From Thiohalocapsa sp. (GTDB lineage: Bacteria > Pseudomonadota > Gammaproteobacteria > Chromatiales > Chromatiaceae): a stretch of DNA of 64,000 nucleotides. Below, piece after piece: positions 29,237 through 37,976 of the stretch (position 1 is its first letter; every line of letters begins with the position of its first letter). The notes under the pieces are model-generated. The model saw only the letters and a list, made by a program, of their open reading frames with translations. It did no database searches and was not told the DNA's origin. Location: positions 99,684-163,683 of the forward strand of contig JAIPFF010000004.1 of the NCBI GenBank assembly GCA_021736785.1, given 5' to 3'. Position numbers and translations under genes: made by a program.

Positions 29237-30250
29237 TCAATCGAGGAACGGATTCGCCGCGGCGCCGCGCAGCGGTCGGATGCCGAGCACGGACATGAGG
29301 CGGTCGGTCATGTCGATCTGCGTCGCGGTGCTGCCGTGCTCCGCCTCGATGTTGTAGTACTCGCCGAGCCGGTGGCGGGCCACATAGTCCGACAGGGAGC
29401 AGTCGAAGCTGCGGCCGGTGACCTGCTTGTACTGCACGTTCAAGCCGGCGGCGTTCAGCGCCGCGATGCGCCGCCGCACCGCCGGATCGCTTGCCGGCGT
29501 GCGCAGGCCGGCCATGATGACCAAATCGTCTTCGTCGCGCAGGGGTCCCGCCGAGCCCGAGCCCGAGCCGCGAAAGCTGTACAGCACGGCGTTGGTGCGG
29601 TTTATCGAGATGGTGCCGCTGCCGCCGTTGCCCTGCCAGCCGTCGCGGTTGTTGTGCATGGCCAGATAGGGGCCGCGGCGGCCCTTGTAATGGTCGAGGA
29701 CGGCGCGGGTGTAGGCCGGCGCCGGCGCCCGCTGACCGATGCACAGGCGCGACTCGGCGGCGCTGCTGCTGAAGTTTCGGTTCGGATCCTGGCCGCGAAA
29801 GTTGCGCTGGCCGGCGCTGTCCACGGCCAACAGCCCGCCGCCATAGGTCAGCACCGCATGCAGCGCGGCCTCGAAGGCGCTGTTCTCGTTGTCGTGGGGC
29901 AGGACCCAGAACGGCCCGTCGGCGGCCCGCGGGCTCTCCAGCACGTGAAAGACCCAGTCGAAGCCGCCCTCGCGCACTGTCTCGCGGCGGTAACAGAGCC
30001 CGGCGGCATCGATGCTGCGTTGGTGCCGGACAATATCGCGCGAGGCGGAACCGGCCGGCGACAGGCAGCCGCTGATGCTGTGCCGCCCGGCGCAGCCCGC
30101 CAGCACGAGGATCAGCGAAAGCGCGAGCATCAGGGCCAGTGCCGGTCCCGGGGCGCGGCATCGCAGGATCCGCGGAGCGACGACTCCGCCCCCTGTAGAG
30201 CGGTGACCGCGACGACGAATCGCGCTGGTCGAGGTGGCGGCAAACGGCAT
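29237..30250 (-). CDS. lipoprotein with M14-like metallopeptidase features
   Basis: This is a secreted lipoprotein of 337 residues. A basic N-terminus is followed by a hydrophobic segment ending in the lipobox LVLAGC (Cys about 53). The remaining sequence carries features like metallocarboxypeptidases: an H-x-x-E zinc motif in VLPHDNENSAF, a later His in YLAMHNNRDG, a QDPNRNF segment, and a C-terminal Glu in EYYNIEAEHG that could be catalytic. This assignment rests on motif reading alone. Placement after a MurE homologue suggests a substrate such as a cell-wall peptide, which is inference. Confidence 0.6.
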   Translation of the reverse strand: MPFAATSTSAIRRRGHRSTGGGVVAPRILRCRAPGPALALMLALSLILVLAGCAGRHSISGCLSPAGSASRDIVRHQRSIDAAGLCYRRETVREGGFDWVFHVLESPRAADGPFWVLPHDNENSAFEAALHAVLTYGGGLLAVDSAGQRNFRGQDPNRNFSSSAAESRLCIGQRAPAPAYTRAVLDHYKGRRGPYLAMHNNRDGWQGNGGSGTISINRTNAVLYSFRGSGSGSAGPLRDEDDLVIMAGLRTPASDPAVRRRIAALNAAGLNVQYKQVTGRSFDCSLSDYVARHRLGEYYNIEAEHGSTATQIDMTDRLMSVLGIRPLRGAAANPFLD

Positions 30251-30398
30251 GTGGTGGAGTGCCCGAGTGTAGAGTTGAAGCCGGCGGCGCTCGGCAGTCT
30301 AACCGCCGCGGCGCACCGGGATAACGCCCGCATGCCCTCGGCGAGCCGCAATCAGCGGCATGTTTGCGGGAAAACCCGGCTGCGGCGCACCGCGCGCC

Positions 30399-31874
30399 TC
30401 AACCGTCCCAGCCCAAGCGCGCCATATTGGCGTCCAACTCGTCCTGGTCGCTGAAATAGCGCTTTTGCCCGCCCTGATCGATATAGCGCTCGTGGCCCTT
30501 GCCGGCGATCAGCAGCACCCAAGGCCCCTGCCCCGGCGCCTGTCCCGGCTCGGGCCGCGGCTCCGCGGCAATGCAATCGAAGGCGTGGCGAATGGCCGCC
30601 GCGCGATCGACGATGACCTCGGGCGGCCGCGGGCAGTCGCCGGTGCCGCGCAGGACGTCCTCGATAATGGCCTCCGGTGGCTCGTGGCGGGGATTATCGG
30701 AGGTCAAAATCACGCGGTCGGAATGGCGGCAGACGGCGGCGCCCATCAGCGGCCGCTTGCCGCGGTCGCGGTCGCCGCCGCATCCGAACAACGTCATGAT
30801 GCGGGCCTCCGGGAAGCCGGCGCGGATGGCGGCGAGGACATTGTCCAGGGCATCCGGCGTGTGGGCAAAGTCGACGACGAAGGTGTCGCGGCCGTGGGTG
30901 CGGCACGCGAAGCGCCCGTCCACCGCCGCGAGCGCCCGCCAAGGCTCCGCGGGCGGGCGCGCGAGCAGCCGCTCCGCCATGGCCTCTGCCAGCGCCAGGT
31001 TGGCGCGGTTGTAGTCCAGGGCGAGGAACGGACGCCGGCGCAGCGCCTCGTGGCCGGGCCGCGCCGGCTCCATCAGGCGCACCGGCACATCGGCGCCGCG
31101 AACCGCGCGCAAGCGCTCCGCCACCGCCGGGCTCGTCGTCAGCAGCGGCGTGCCGGGCCGGAGCAGATCCAGAATGCGCGCCTTGGCGGCAAAGTACTCG
31201 GCCTCGGTGCCGTGATAGTCCAGATGATCCTGGGTGAAGTTGGTCCAAGCCGCGGCGGCGAGCTCGAGCCCGTAGACCCGCTCTTGGTGCAGCGCATGAC
31301 TGGACATCTCCATGACCAGCGTGTCGGCACGGTCGCGGTAGCGCGTCAGCAGCCGGCGCAGCTCGATATAGGGCGGCGAGGTGAAGCCGGTCGCGCCCTC
31401 CGGCTTGCCGTTCAGCGCCAGCCCCAGCGTGCCGATGCCGAGCACCCGCCGGCCCTCGGCCAACAGCATGGCCTCCAGGTACTTGACCGTGGTGGTCTTG
31501 CCGTTGGTGCCGGTGACGGCGGCGATTTGCCAATCGCCGGGCGCAAGCGGCAGACAATGATCGCAGAGACGCTTCAGCGTCGCGCCCCAGGCGCCGGGCG
31601 CGGTGACGTGGATTGCCCTGCCGGGCAGCCGGTCGAAGCAATCAAGGGGCCGGTTGATGACCAGCAGCGCGAACGGGCTCCCGATCAGGTAGCGCTCGAC
31701 GATCTCCGCGTCGCTGCGCCCGTCGTCGAAGCGCTGGAAGCACAGCACCGAGCCCGGCGTACAGGCATCGGCGCGCCATTGGATGTCGGTGAGTCCGGCC
31801 GGGTCGAAACCGGGGGGCTCGATGCGCAGCGCGAGGTCGCACCGATCGAACAGTTCTGGCGGAAATCGAGTCAT
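30399..31874 (-). CDS. murE: UDP-N-acetylmuramoyl-tripeptide synthetase (MurE-type ligase)
   Basis: This is an ATP-dependent Mur ligase that adds the third amino acid to the peptidoglycan precursor. Motifs are VTGTNGKTTTVKYL (P-loop), VMEMSSHALHQERV, the carbamylated-lysine segment EYFAAKARIL, DFAHTPDALDNV, FGCGGDRDRGKRPLM, TSDNPRHE and AGKGHERY. DNPR is the signature of meso-diaminopimelate-adding enzymes. I chose the ATG at 31874, giving 491 residues. No other dcw (division and cell wall) gene is near, so this may be a second MurE or a relocated sole copy. Downstream lie the M14-like lipoprotein and symporter genes. Confidence 0.88.
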   Translation of the reverse strand: MTRFPPELFDRCDLALRIEPPGFDPAGLTDIQWRADACTPGSVLCFQRFDDGRSDAEIVERYLIGSPFALLVINRPLDCFDRLPGRAIHVTAPGAWGATLKRLCDHCLPLAPGDWQIAAVTGTNGKTTTVKYLEAMLLAEGRRVLGIGTLGLALNGKPEGATGFTSPPYIELRRLLTRYRDRADTLVMEMSSHALHQERVYGLELAAAAWTNFTQDHLDYHGTEAEYFAAKARILDLLRPGTPLLTTSPAVAERLRAVRGADVPVRLMEPARPGHEALRRRPFLALDYNRANLALAEAMAERLLARPPAEPWRALAAVDGRFACRTHGRDTFVVDFAHTPDALDNVLAAIRAGFPEARIMTLFGCGGDRDRGKRPLMGAAVCRHSDRVILTSDNPRHEPPEAIIEDVLRGTGDCPRPPEVIVDRAAAIRHAFDCIAAEPRPEPGQAPGQGPWVLLIAGKGHERYIDQGGQKRYFSDQDELDANMARLGWDG

Positions 31875-32314
31875 CGAAGCCGTCGGCGGCCTCCTGGCGG
31901 GTCTGACAACGGACGTCCGTTTCGGCGGCGTCCCGCCTAAGATAACCGCCCAGCGGGCCATCCGGCGACAGGAACATCCGTTATTCCACCTGCCGCTCGA
32001 TCGTCGCGGCCCCGACTGCTCCGTCACTTGGCCGCGCCGCTTCCTCGCGCGGCCCCCGCGCTTGCCGTCCGGACACCCGTACGCAATGGGCCTATTCCAC
32101 CACTCTATCGTGCAAATGGCACGTTGCTGCTCGCGCTGGGTTCCCCCGCTGATACGCGGCACGCATCGGCGCATGATTCCCGCCATCGCTTCGATCGACG
32201 CTTCGACCGGGGGCCCAAGCGCTGCTCAGGCGCATTGGTCCCCCCCTTGCTTAGGTTCCGATATGCCCAAGCAGCAGCGGCCAGACCGCGAATCAGCCCG
32301 GAGGTCGAAACATC
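31875..32314. other. divergent intergenic region, murE and PRC-barrel gene
   Basis: 440 bases between divergent genes. No gene or clear promoter could be supported. A ribosome binding site GGAGG lies 10 bases before the start at 32315. Confidence 0.5.
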
Positions 32315-33286
32315 ATGAGCGCGAGACGAGCCAGCAGTGACGGGATCGCGAGACGCGGCTCTCGGTGTCGGGGTCGTCGCGGCCTTGCTGCTGCGGCCGC
32401 TGTTGCTGCCGTGGCGGCCGCGATGGCGCTGGCCGTGCCGGCTGCCGCGGTAGCCGAATCGGGCGAGCCGCCGGAGCGCGCCGATGCGCCCCCGGCCGGC
32501 GCGAGCGACAGACCGGCCGCGGAGCCGACCACCGGCGCCGGCGGACAGCCTCAGGCAGACAACGCCACCGAACCCGGCAGCAAAGGTGCCGGGCAGCCCG
32601 AGCAGTTCGTAAACCGGCTGCCGGAACGCTACAAACTGAGCAATTGGCTAGGGAAATCGGTCGTGAACAGCCAGGGCGAGACGCTCGGCAGGGTCGAAGA
32701 CCTGGTCATTGACGATCTCGGCATGGCCCGCTACATCGTGCTCGAGACCGAAGTGCTCGGCGAAGAGCATGCGGACCGTCTCATCGCCGTGCCGGCCGGG
32801 CACTTCAGCTATCCGCCGGTGCGTGAAGGCAGCTTGGTGCTTGATGTGTCTTTGGGCCGGTTCACGCGGGCGCCTCGATTCGGCACCGCCGGGTGGCCGA
32901 ACATGGGCGAGAAGACCTTCAGCAGCGTCGTCGTCGGCTATTGGCTGCCGGAAGAGGCCTCGGACCGATACGGGTCGCAGGACGGCGGGGATGCCTCGGC
33001 GGAGGCGAAGCGCGCCGCGGACAAGACACAGGGTAGCGAGCCGCGCGCGGACGGGCAGCCCCGGGAATTCCATCCCGACCGAGACACGACCTACCTCTCC
33101 GCGGACAAACGCCTGCTCTTCGTGACCCTGGATCGCAACCGTGACGGCGTCATCGACCGCGACGAGGCAGCGCGCAACCACATCGTTTCCGCGCAGTTCG
33201 AGGCAATCGACACCTTCGCCAATGACGTCATCACGCGCTCGGAGCTCGCCGCCGTCGAAATCCCGGTATCCGGATCCGGACAATGA
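32315..33286 (+). CDS. exported PRC-barrel protein with a C-terminal EF-hand
   Basis: This is a 323-residue exported protein. An Arg-rich N-terminus and an Ala-rich signal segment end near residue 48. A disordered Pro/Ala/Gly-rich linker follows, then a PRC-barrel-like domain (about 107-185, starting LSNWLGKSVVNSQGETLGRV). A second charged linker leads to an EF-hand loop DRNRDGVIDRDE (about 272-283), with all calcium-ligand positions filled. PRC-barrels bind partners in many settings, and the EF-hand suggests calcium binding. The combination in a secreted protein is unusual and its role is unknown. Confidence 0.75.
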   Translation: MSARRASSDGIARRGSRCRGRRGLAAAAAVAAVAAAMALAVPAAAVAESGEPPERADAPPAGASDRPAAEPTTGAGGQPQADNATEPGSKGAGQPEQFVNRLPERYKLSNWLGKSVVNSQGETLGRVEDLVIDDLGMARYIVLETEVLGEEHADRLIAVPAGHFSYPPVREGSLVLDVSLGRFTRAPRFGTAGWPNMGEKTFSSVVVGYWLPEEASDRYGSQDGGDASAEAKRAADKTQGSEPRADGQPREFHPDRDTTYLSADKRLLFVTLDRNRDGVIDRDEAARNHIVSAQFEAIDTFANDVITRSELAAVEIPVSGSGQ

Positions 33287-33540
33287 GCGGAGTCCACGAT
33301 CGGGGGCACTGATAGGCTCAGGCGGGAAGACAGGCTGAAGCGTCCGGCCGCAATGGGGTCGACCGCCGTCCCCGCAAAGAGCGCGGACTCGCAGTCTTTA
33401 GCCAAGGCTGACGGTGAGAACGGCCGGGGACGATAGGAGCGATTGGGCGAGCCTTGGGGAGCGCCGGGCGCGCATGCCGCGCCCCGGGCGTTCTTGCCGC
33501 GCCGACGCGGCACCGGACAGGTGCCGCCGCCGGCGGCGCC

Positions 33541-34137
33541 TCAAGCCTTGGCAGGCGCCTTCGGAGCCGGCGTCGCGGTGCGGAAAAGCAACCACAGCGA
33601 CAGACCCAAGACCACCAGCTCCGCCGTGAGCAGAATCAAAAGTGTCAGCAGGCTGATGCCGTCCAGCGCGGAAATCGACTGGGTGGGATCGGCGCCGATG
33701 TTCGGCGAGATCATCAGCCCTGTTTGCGGATTCGCCAGCATGACGAAAAGGATGCGTCCGGCGGCACCGAACAACAGCAACATGGAGAAGAGGATGCCGA
33801 TGCTGCCGGCCCAAATGCCGATCCAGACGGTCTTGAGCACGCCCCCCCCGCTCAGCGTCGAGTCCCCATCGGCGATGCGGCGTCCCAGCTTCGGGTAACG
33901 GAAAAACCAAAACGCGGTGAAGACGGTCACGATCAGGCTGCCATAAGACAAATAGTTGCTCAGATCAATGCCCTTGCGCGCGGCGGACCCCGGGGCGAAG
34001 CCGAACAGCATGTAGATCGCGAGCATCAGCGGCACGGCCAGCAAGACGAGTTGAATCAAGAAGCCGATCCAACCGAGCTTGGTAAAAGTCGCCCCGAGTT
34101 CTTGGGGATCCTTGGGAGGCCAGGGTGCAACGGGCAT
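33541..34137 (-). CDS. DUF3611-like four-helix membrane protein
   Basis: This is an integral membrane protein of 198 residues with four hydrophobic segments. The N-terminal FTKLGWIGFLIQLVLLAVPL and the central SYGSLIVTVFTAFWFFRYPKLG resemble the DUF3611 family, whose function is unknown. The ATG at 34137 follows GGAGAG by six bases and is preferred to the TTG two codons earlier. It is divergent from the patatin gene and has no evident operon partner. Confidence 0.65.
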   Translation of the reverse strand: MPVAPWPPKDPQELGATFTKLGWIGFLIQLVLLAVPLMLAIYMLFGFAPGSAARKGIDLSNYLSYGSLIVTVFTAFWFFRYPKLGRRIADGDSTLSGGGVLKTVWIGIWAGSIGILFSMLLLFGAAGRILFVMLANPQTGLMISPNIGADPTQSISALDGISLLTLLILLTAELVVLGLSLWLLFRTATPAPKAPAKA

Positions 34138-34480
34138 ACACAACTCTCCACTTTTCGTTTCGATTGGTTAGGAGACTCGAGACGGCCCGGATCATACCAC
34201 AGCGCCCGTGGTAAATGCCGTCCTGAGCCGGACGGCGACTGAGCCGCACGCACATCGCGTCTGTGCCGCAACTCGCCGCTCGGCTCGTTGGCCGGCGGCG
34301 CGCCGGGCGATTGCCTCATGCCAAGTCCCGATGCTCTTTTTTCTTCGCGCTGAGCGTAGTTTACGCCTGCGTCCTCCAGCTAAAATTCATGTCGCTTCGA
34401 CGAAGGGTTCGGAGCTTCACGCTCGGGAGCGGACAGGCGATCTTCCGACCCGTTGATGGACGACTCACCACCGGAGCCGT
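34138..34480 (+). other. divergent intergenic region, DUF3611-like and patatin genes
   Basis: 343 bases without a gene. TAAAAT at 34381-34386 is a good -10 element for the patatin gene, with TTTACG 15 bases upstream as a poorly spaced -35. Confidence 0.4.
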
Positions 34481-35560
34481 ATGTCTCAACTCATCCGCGA
34501 AGAAGATCGGGAAGGAGGAGCAACGCCGGAGCCTTCATCGGTCCCGGACGACCGCGTGGCGGTCGATCTGGCCCTTCAGGGCGGCGGTGCCCACGGCGCC
34601 TTCACCTGGGGTGTATTGGACCGGTTGCTGGCCGAGCCGCGCATCCGCATCGACGGAATCTCGGGCACCTCGGCCGGCGCGATGAACGCGTCGGTGCTGG
34701 CGAGCGCGTTTGCGAACGGCGGCGCCGAGGCGGCACGGGAAGCCCTCGCGGCGTTCTGGCGCAGAGTCTCCGGCGGCGCACTGCTGAGCCCGCTGAAGCG
34801 CGGCCCGCTGGATGTGCTGCTCGGGCGCTGGACGCTCGACTATTCCCCCGCCTTCCTGGCCCTGGATCTGGCGTCCAGGCTGTTCTCGCCCTACGACCTA
34901 AACCCCGCCGCATGGAATCCGCTGCGGGACATCCTGGCGGAATCCATCGACTTCGAGCGCCTCGCCGCCTCGCCGGTCAAGGTCTTCGTGACGGCGACCT
35001 GCGTGCGCACCGGCCGCCCGCGTATCTTCCGCAACGCCGACGTGAGTCCGGACGCTCTGCTCGCGTCGGCTTGCCTCCCGCAGATGTTCCAAGCCGTCGA
35101 GATCGATGGAGAGGCCTACTGGGACGGCGGCTACTCCGGTAACCCGACGATCTCGCCGCTGGTGCGCGAGTGCAGCGCCCACGACACCGTGCTCGTGCAG
35201 ATCAACCCGGTCGAGCGCCCCGGCACGCCGCGCTCGGCCGGCGAAATCCTGAGCCGCGTCAACGAGATCTCGTTCAATGCGCCGCTGCTCAAGGAGCTTC
35301 GGATGATCGCGGTGCTGCGTCAGGTTGCCGACGCCGGCCGCAGCGAAGGGGCACTCTGGGCGGAGATGCGCATGCATCGGATTGCGTCCGAGCGCATGGT
35401 CGACCTCGGCTACTCATCCAAGCTCAATGCCGAATGGGCCTTTCTGACCATGCTCCGGGACGAGGGGCAGCGCGCGGCGGGCGAGTTCCTCGATCGCCAT
35501 GGCGACGACCTGGGCCGGCGCGCCACACTGGACCTGGATCACTTGCTGGAAGGCATCTGA
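34481..35560 (+). CDS. patatin-like phospholipase
   Basis: This is a lipid acyl hydrolase of the patatin family, using a Ser-Asp dyad. The oxyanion loop LALQGGGAHGAF (about residues 30-41), nucleophile motif GTSAG (about 62-66) and catalytic Asp in DGGYSGNP (about 211) are all intact. No signal peptide is visible, so it should act in the cytosol or at the inner membrane face. It has 359 residues. Its stop overlaps the start of the GntP-type permease (TGATG). In some bacteria such pairs sit with hydroxybutyrate metabolism, but no dehydrogenase is present here. Confidence 0.9.
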   Translation: MSQLIREEDREGGATPEPSSVPDDRVAVDLALQGGGAHGAFTWGVLDRLLAEPRIRIDGISGTSAGAMNASVLASAFANGGAEAAREALAAFWRRVSGGALLSPLKRGPLDVLLGRWTLDYSPAFLALDLASRLFSPYDLNPAAWNPLRDILAESIDFERLAASPVKVFVTATCVRTGRPRIFRNADVSPDALLASACLPQMFQAVEIDGEAYWDGGYSGNPTISPLVRECSAHDTVLVQINPVERPGTPRSAGEILSRVNEISFNAPLLKELRMIAVLRQVADAGRSEGALWAEMRMHRIASERMVDLGYSSKLNAEWAFLTMLRDEGQRAAGEFLDRHGDDLGRRATLDLDHLLEGI

Positions 35561-37020
35561 TGGGACTCCTCGGCATTCTCGCCGGTCTCGCGCTGCTCAT
35601 CTGGCTCGCCTACCGCGGCTGGAGCGTACTCCTGCTGACCCCGCTCGCGGCTATGCTTGCCGCTGCCTTCGCGCTGGAGCCGCTGCTCGCAAACTGGACC
35701 CTGATCTTCATGGACGGCGCCGCCGGCTTCGTCGCGCAGTTCTTCCCGATCTTTCTGCTCGGGGCACTGTTCGGCAAGCTGATGGAAGACTCGGGGTCGG
35801 TGCATGCCGTCGCCGGCTTCATCGGCGACAAGCTCGGGCCGCGGCGCGGAATCCTGGCCGTCGTGCTGGCGGGCGCATTGGTCACCTACGGCGGCGTCAG
35901 CCTGTTCGTCGCGTTCTTCGTGCTGGTGCCTATGGCACAGGCGTTGTTCCGCAACGCCGGCATCCCGCGCCGGCTGATGCCGGCGGCCATCGCGCTCGGC
36001 ACCTCGACCTTCACCATGTCCATGCTGCCGGGCACCCCGGCGGTGCAGAACGCGATCCCGATGCCGTTCTTCGGCACCACGCCGTTCGCGGCGCCGGGGC
36101 TCGGGCTGCTGGCGACGGCCCTGACGCTGGCATTCGGGCTGTGGTGGCTGGGCCGCGCCGAGGCCGCTGCACGGCGCCGCGGCGAGGGCTTCGGGCCGGA
36201 GGCAACCGGGGATGCCGGCGCGGAGCACGCCGCCGAGGATCTTCTGGTCCGCGAGCGCGCGACCGTCGCCCGTGAATTCGACCCGCCGGAAGCGCAGCGC
36301 GGTGCCGCTTGCAGGGACCGGCCGTCCATCGGCGTTGCCGTGCTCCCGCTCGCGGTGGTGCTCGCCGTCAATCTCACGATGACCGTCCTGATACTGCCGA
36401 ACCTGGACCTCGGCTTCCTCGCCCAAGAGCGCTTCGGCCCGACGACGCCGGCGGCCGTGAGCGGCATCTGGTCCGTCAGCGTCGCACTGGCCTCTGCGAT
36501 CCTGGTGCTGATTGCCCTCAATTACCGCCGGCTCGCGGACCTGCGCGCGAGCGTCGACGCCGGCGTCAACGCGTCCGTGCTGCCGGTGGTCAGTGTCGCG
36601 AGCCTGGTCGGCTTCGGCACCGTGGTCGCCGCGCTGCCCGCCTTCGACCTGGTCAGCGAATGGGTGCTCGGCATCGAGGGCGGTCCGCTGGTCTCGCTCG
36701 CGGTCTCGACCAACGTGCTCGCGGCCCTGACAGGCTCGGCATCCGGCGGGCTCACGATCGCGTTGGAAGCCCTCGGCGAGACCTATATGGCGCTGGCCTC
36801 GGATCTCGGCATCGACCCGGCGCTGATGCACCGGGTCTCGGTGATCGGCGCCGGCACCCTGGACATGTTGCCCCATAACGGCGCCGTCGTGACGTTGCTC
36901 GCGGTATGCGGTACCACCCACCGGGAGAGCTACGGCGACATCGTGATGGTCTCGATCGTGGGGGCGCTGATCGCGCTCGCCGCGGTCATCGGACTGGGCA
37001 CGGCATTCGGATCATTCTAA
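35560..37020 (+). CDS. GntP-family permease
   Basis: This is an inner-membrane proton-coupled organic-acid transporter with about 12 helices and 486 residues. Family-like segments are FFPIFLLGALFGKLMEDSG, GALVTYGGVSLFVAFFVLVP, STFTMSMLPGTPAVQNAIP and MHRVSVIGAGTLDMLPHNG. GntP members carry gluconate or related hydroxy acids, including 3-hydroxybutyrate. The ATG overlaps the patatin stop by one base, so both are made from one mRNA. The substrate cannot be read directly. Confidence 0.88.
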   Translation: MGLLGILAGLALLIWLAYRGWSVLLLTPLAAMLAAAFALEPLLANWTLIFMDGAAGFVAQFFPIFLLGALFGKLMEDSGSVHAVAGFIGDKLGPRRGILAVVLAGALVTYGGVSLFVAFFVLVPMAQALFRNAGIPRRLMPAAIALGTSTFTMSMLPGTPAVQNAIPMPFFGTTPFAAPGLGLLATALTLAFGLWWLGRAEAAARRRGEGFGPEATGDAGAEHAAEDLLVRERATVAREFDPPEAQRGAACRDRPSIGVAVLPLAVVLAVNLTMTVLILPNLDLGFLAQERFGPTTPAAVSGIWSVSVALASAILVLIALNYRRLADLRASVDAGVNASVLPVVSVASLVGFGTVVAALPAFDLVSEWVLGIEGGPLVSLAVSTNVLAALTGSASGGLTIALEALGETYMALASDLGIDPALMHRVSVIGAGTLDMLPHNGAVVTLLAVCGTTHRESYGDIVMVSIVGALIALAAVIGLGTAFGSF

Positions 37021-37092
37021 GCACGCTCGCGGCCGCGTTTCCCGGACACGGGTGCCGTCCCCTTACCCTCAACTCGACGCAGGAGAGAATCG

Positions 37093-37494
37093 ATGCAATC
37101 GTTGCTGAGTCAACGCGTGGCGGAGCTCGTAACCAACGGTTGGGAGCCGGTGACGACGACGGATAACACGGCGTCGCTGACCGGTCGCCGCCCGTTCGCC
37201 TGGTGGCTGTTTCTGATCGTCATCTTTTTGTTTCCGCTGTTCGGCGGCCTGCTGTACTTGATCTTCTGGATCGCCACCTCGAAGGCGACGGTGTTCCTGC
37301 GCCTGGACGGCGAGGAAGTCCTTGTCGCCGGAGACGAGTGGCTCATCAACCTGCAGGAGGCACAGCGGGAGGCGTACGTTGAACGACAGCGCCAAATCAA
37401 GGAGAAGGGCTTCCTTCATGTGATGTGGCCGCAGCTCGTCGTTTCGCTGCTGTTGATCGCGTTCTGGATCTACCTGTTGAAGACCTACTGGTAA
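37093..37494 (+). CDS. small membrane protein of unknown function
   Basis: I do not recognise the family. The 133 residues include two adjacent helices (FAWWLFLIVIFLFPLFGG and LLYLIFWIATS), a charged soluble stretch with DGEEVLVAGDEWL, and a C-terminal helix (LVVSLLLIAFWIYLL). AGGAGA lies seven bases before the ATG, which supports expression. It follows the permease gene by 72 bases on the same strand. Confidence 0.7.
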   Translation: MQSLLSQRVAELVTNGWEPVTTTDNTASLTGRRPFAWWLFLIVIFLFPLFGGLLYLIFWIATSKATVFLRLDGEEVLVAGDEWLINLQEAQREAYVERQRQIKEKGFLHVMWPQLVVSLLLIAFWIYLLKTYW

Positions 37495-37631
37495 TTTCGA
37501 CCACACGCTACCGCCCGCGCGGATCACCGCGGGCGCATCGCAGTGATGACGGGCGGCGCAATCGGCGCAGCCCGAGGTCTCGGCAGCCGACGTCGAAAAA
37601 CCCGATCGCCGGACCCCCTTCGGAGGCATCG

Positions 37632-37976
37632 ATGCACAAGCGAGGTTTGTTGATTATCTGCTCCGTCATGCTGTTGGTCGCCTGCGACACGATGCAGAGC
37701 GGCGACTCAACGGTCCTCAGCGGTACTGTCCAGCGCGTCTGGGAGGACGGCTTCCGGCTCAACACCGGGATTCGCGCCGTGAACGTCGATACCTGGAACG
37801 TCTTCGGCGACAACACACGCGGCCAGGTTCGGGTCGGTGAGCGTGTCAGGGTTTCCGGGGCAATGTCGGGGGGCGAGTTCGACGCCACGTCGGTCAGTAT
37901 CGTCGGCGGAGACAGCGTCGCGGCCCCGCCCTCACCGCCGGACGACACTGGGTATCCGGAGCGCCGGGCACCCTAA
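37632..37976 (+). CDS. small lipoprotein with OB-fold-like domain
   Basis: This is a 114-residue predicted lipoprotein. The signal peptide has the lipobox LLVAC (Cys about 18). The mature part (GTVQRVWEDGFRLNTGIRAVNVDTW) and the repeated GERVRVSGAM pattern look like a small five-stranded OB-fold of the kind found in exported nucleic-acid- or ligand-binding proteins. The ATG at 37632 has GGAGG five bases upstream. The stop overlaps the 3' end of the convergent Anbu gene by four bases. No specific function is known. Confidence 0.7.
   Translation: MHKRGLLIICSVMLLVACDTMQSGDSTVLSGTVQRVWEDGFRLNTGIRAVNVDTWNVFGDNTRGQVRVGERVRVSGAMSGGEFDATSVSIVGGDSVAAPPSPPDDTGYPERRAP

Noticed and set aside
32110..32135. 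Sigma-54-like TGGCAC near the PRC-barrel gene
   Set aside because: The TTGC element follows at the wrong distance.
35170..35559. Upstream extension of the GntP permease frame into the patatin gene
   Set aside because: The extension is the alternative frame of patatin; the membrane protein starts at the overlapping ATG at 35560.
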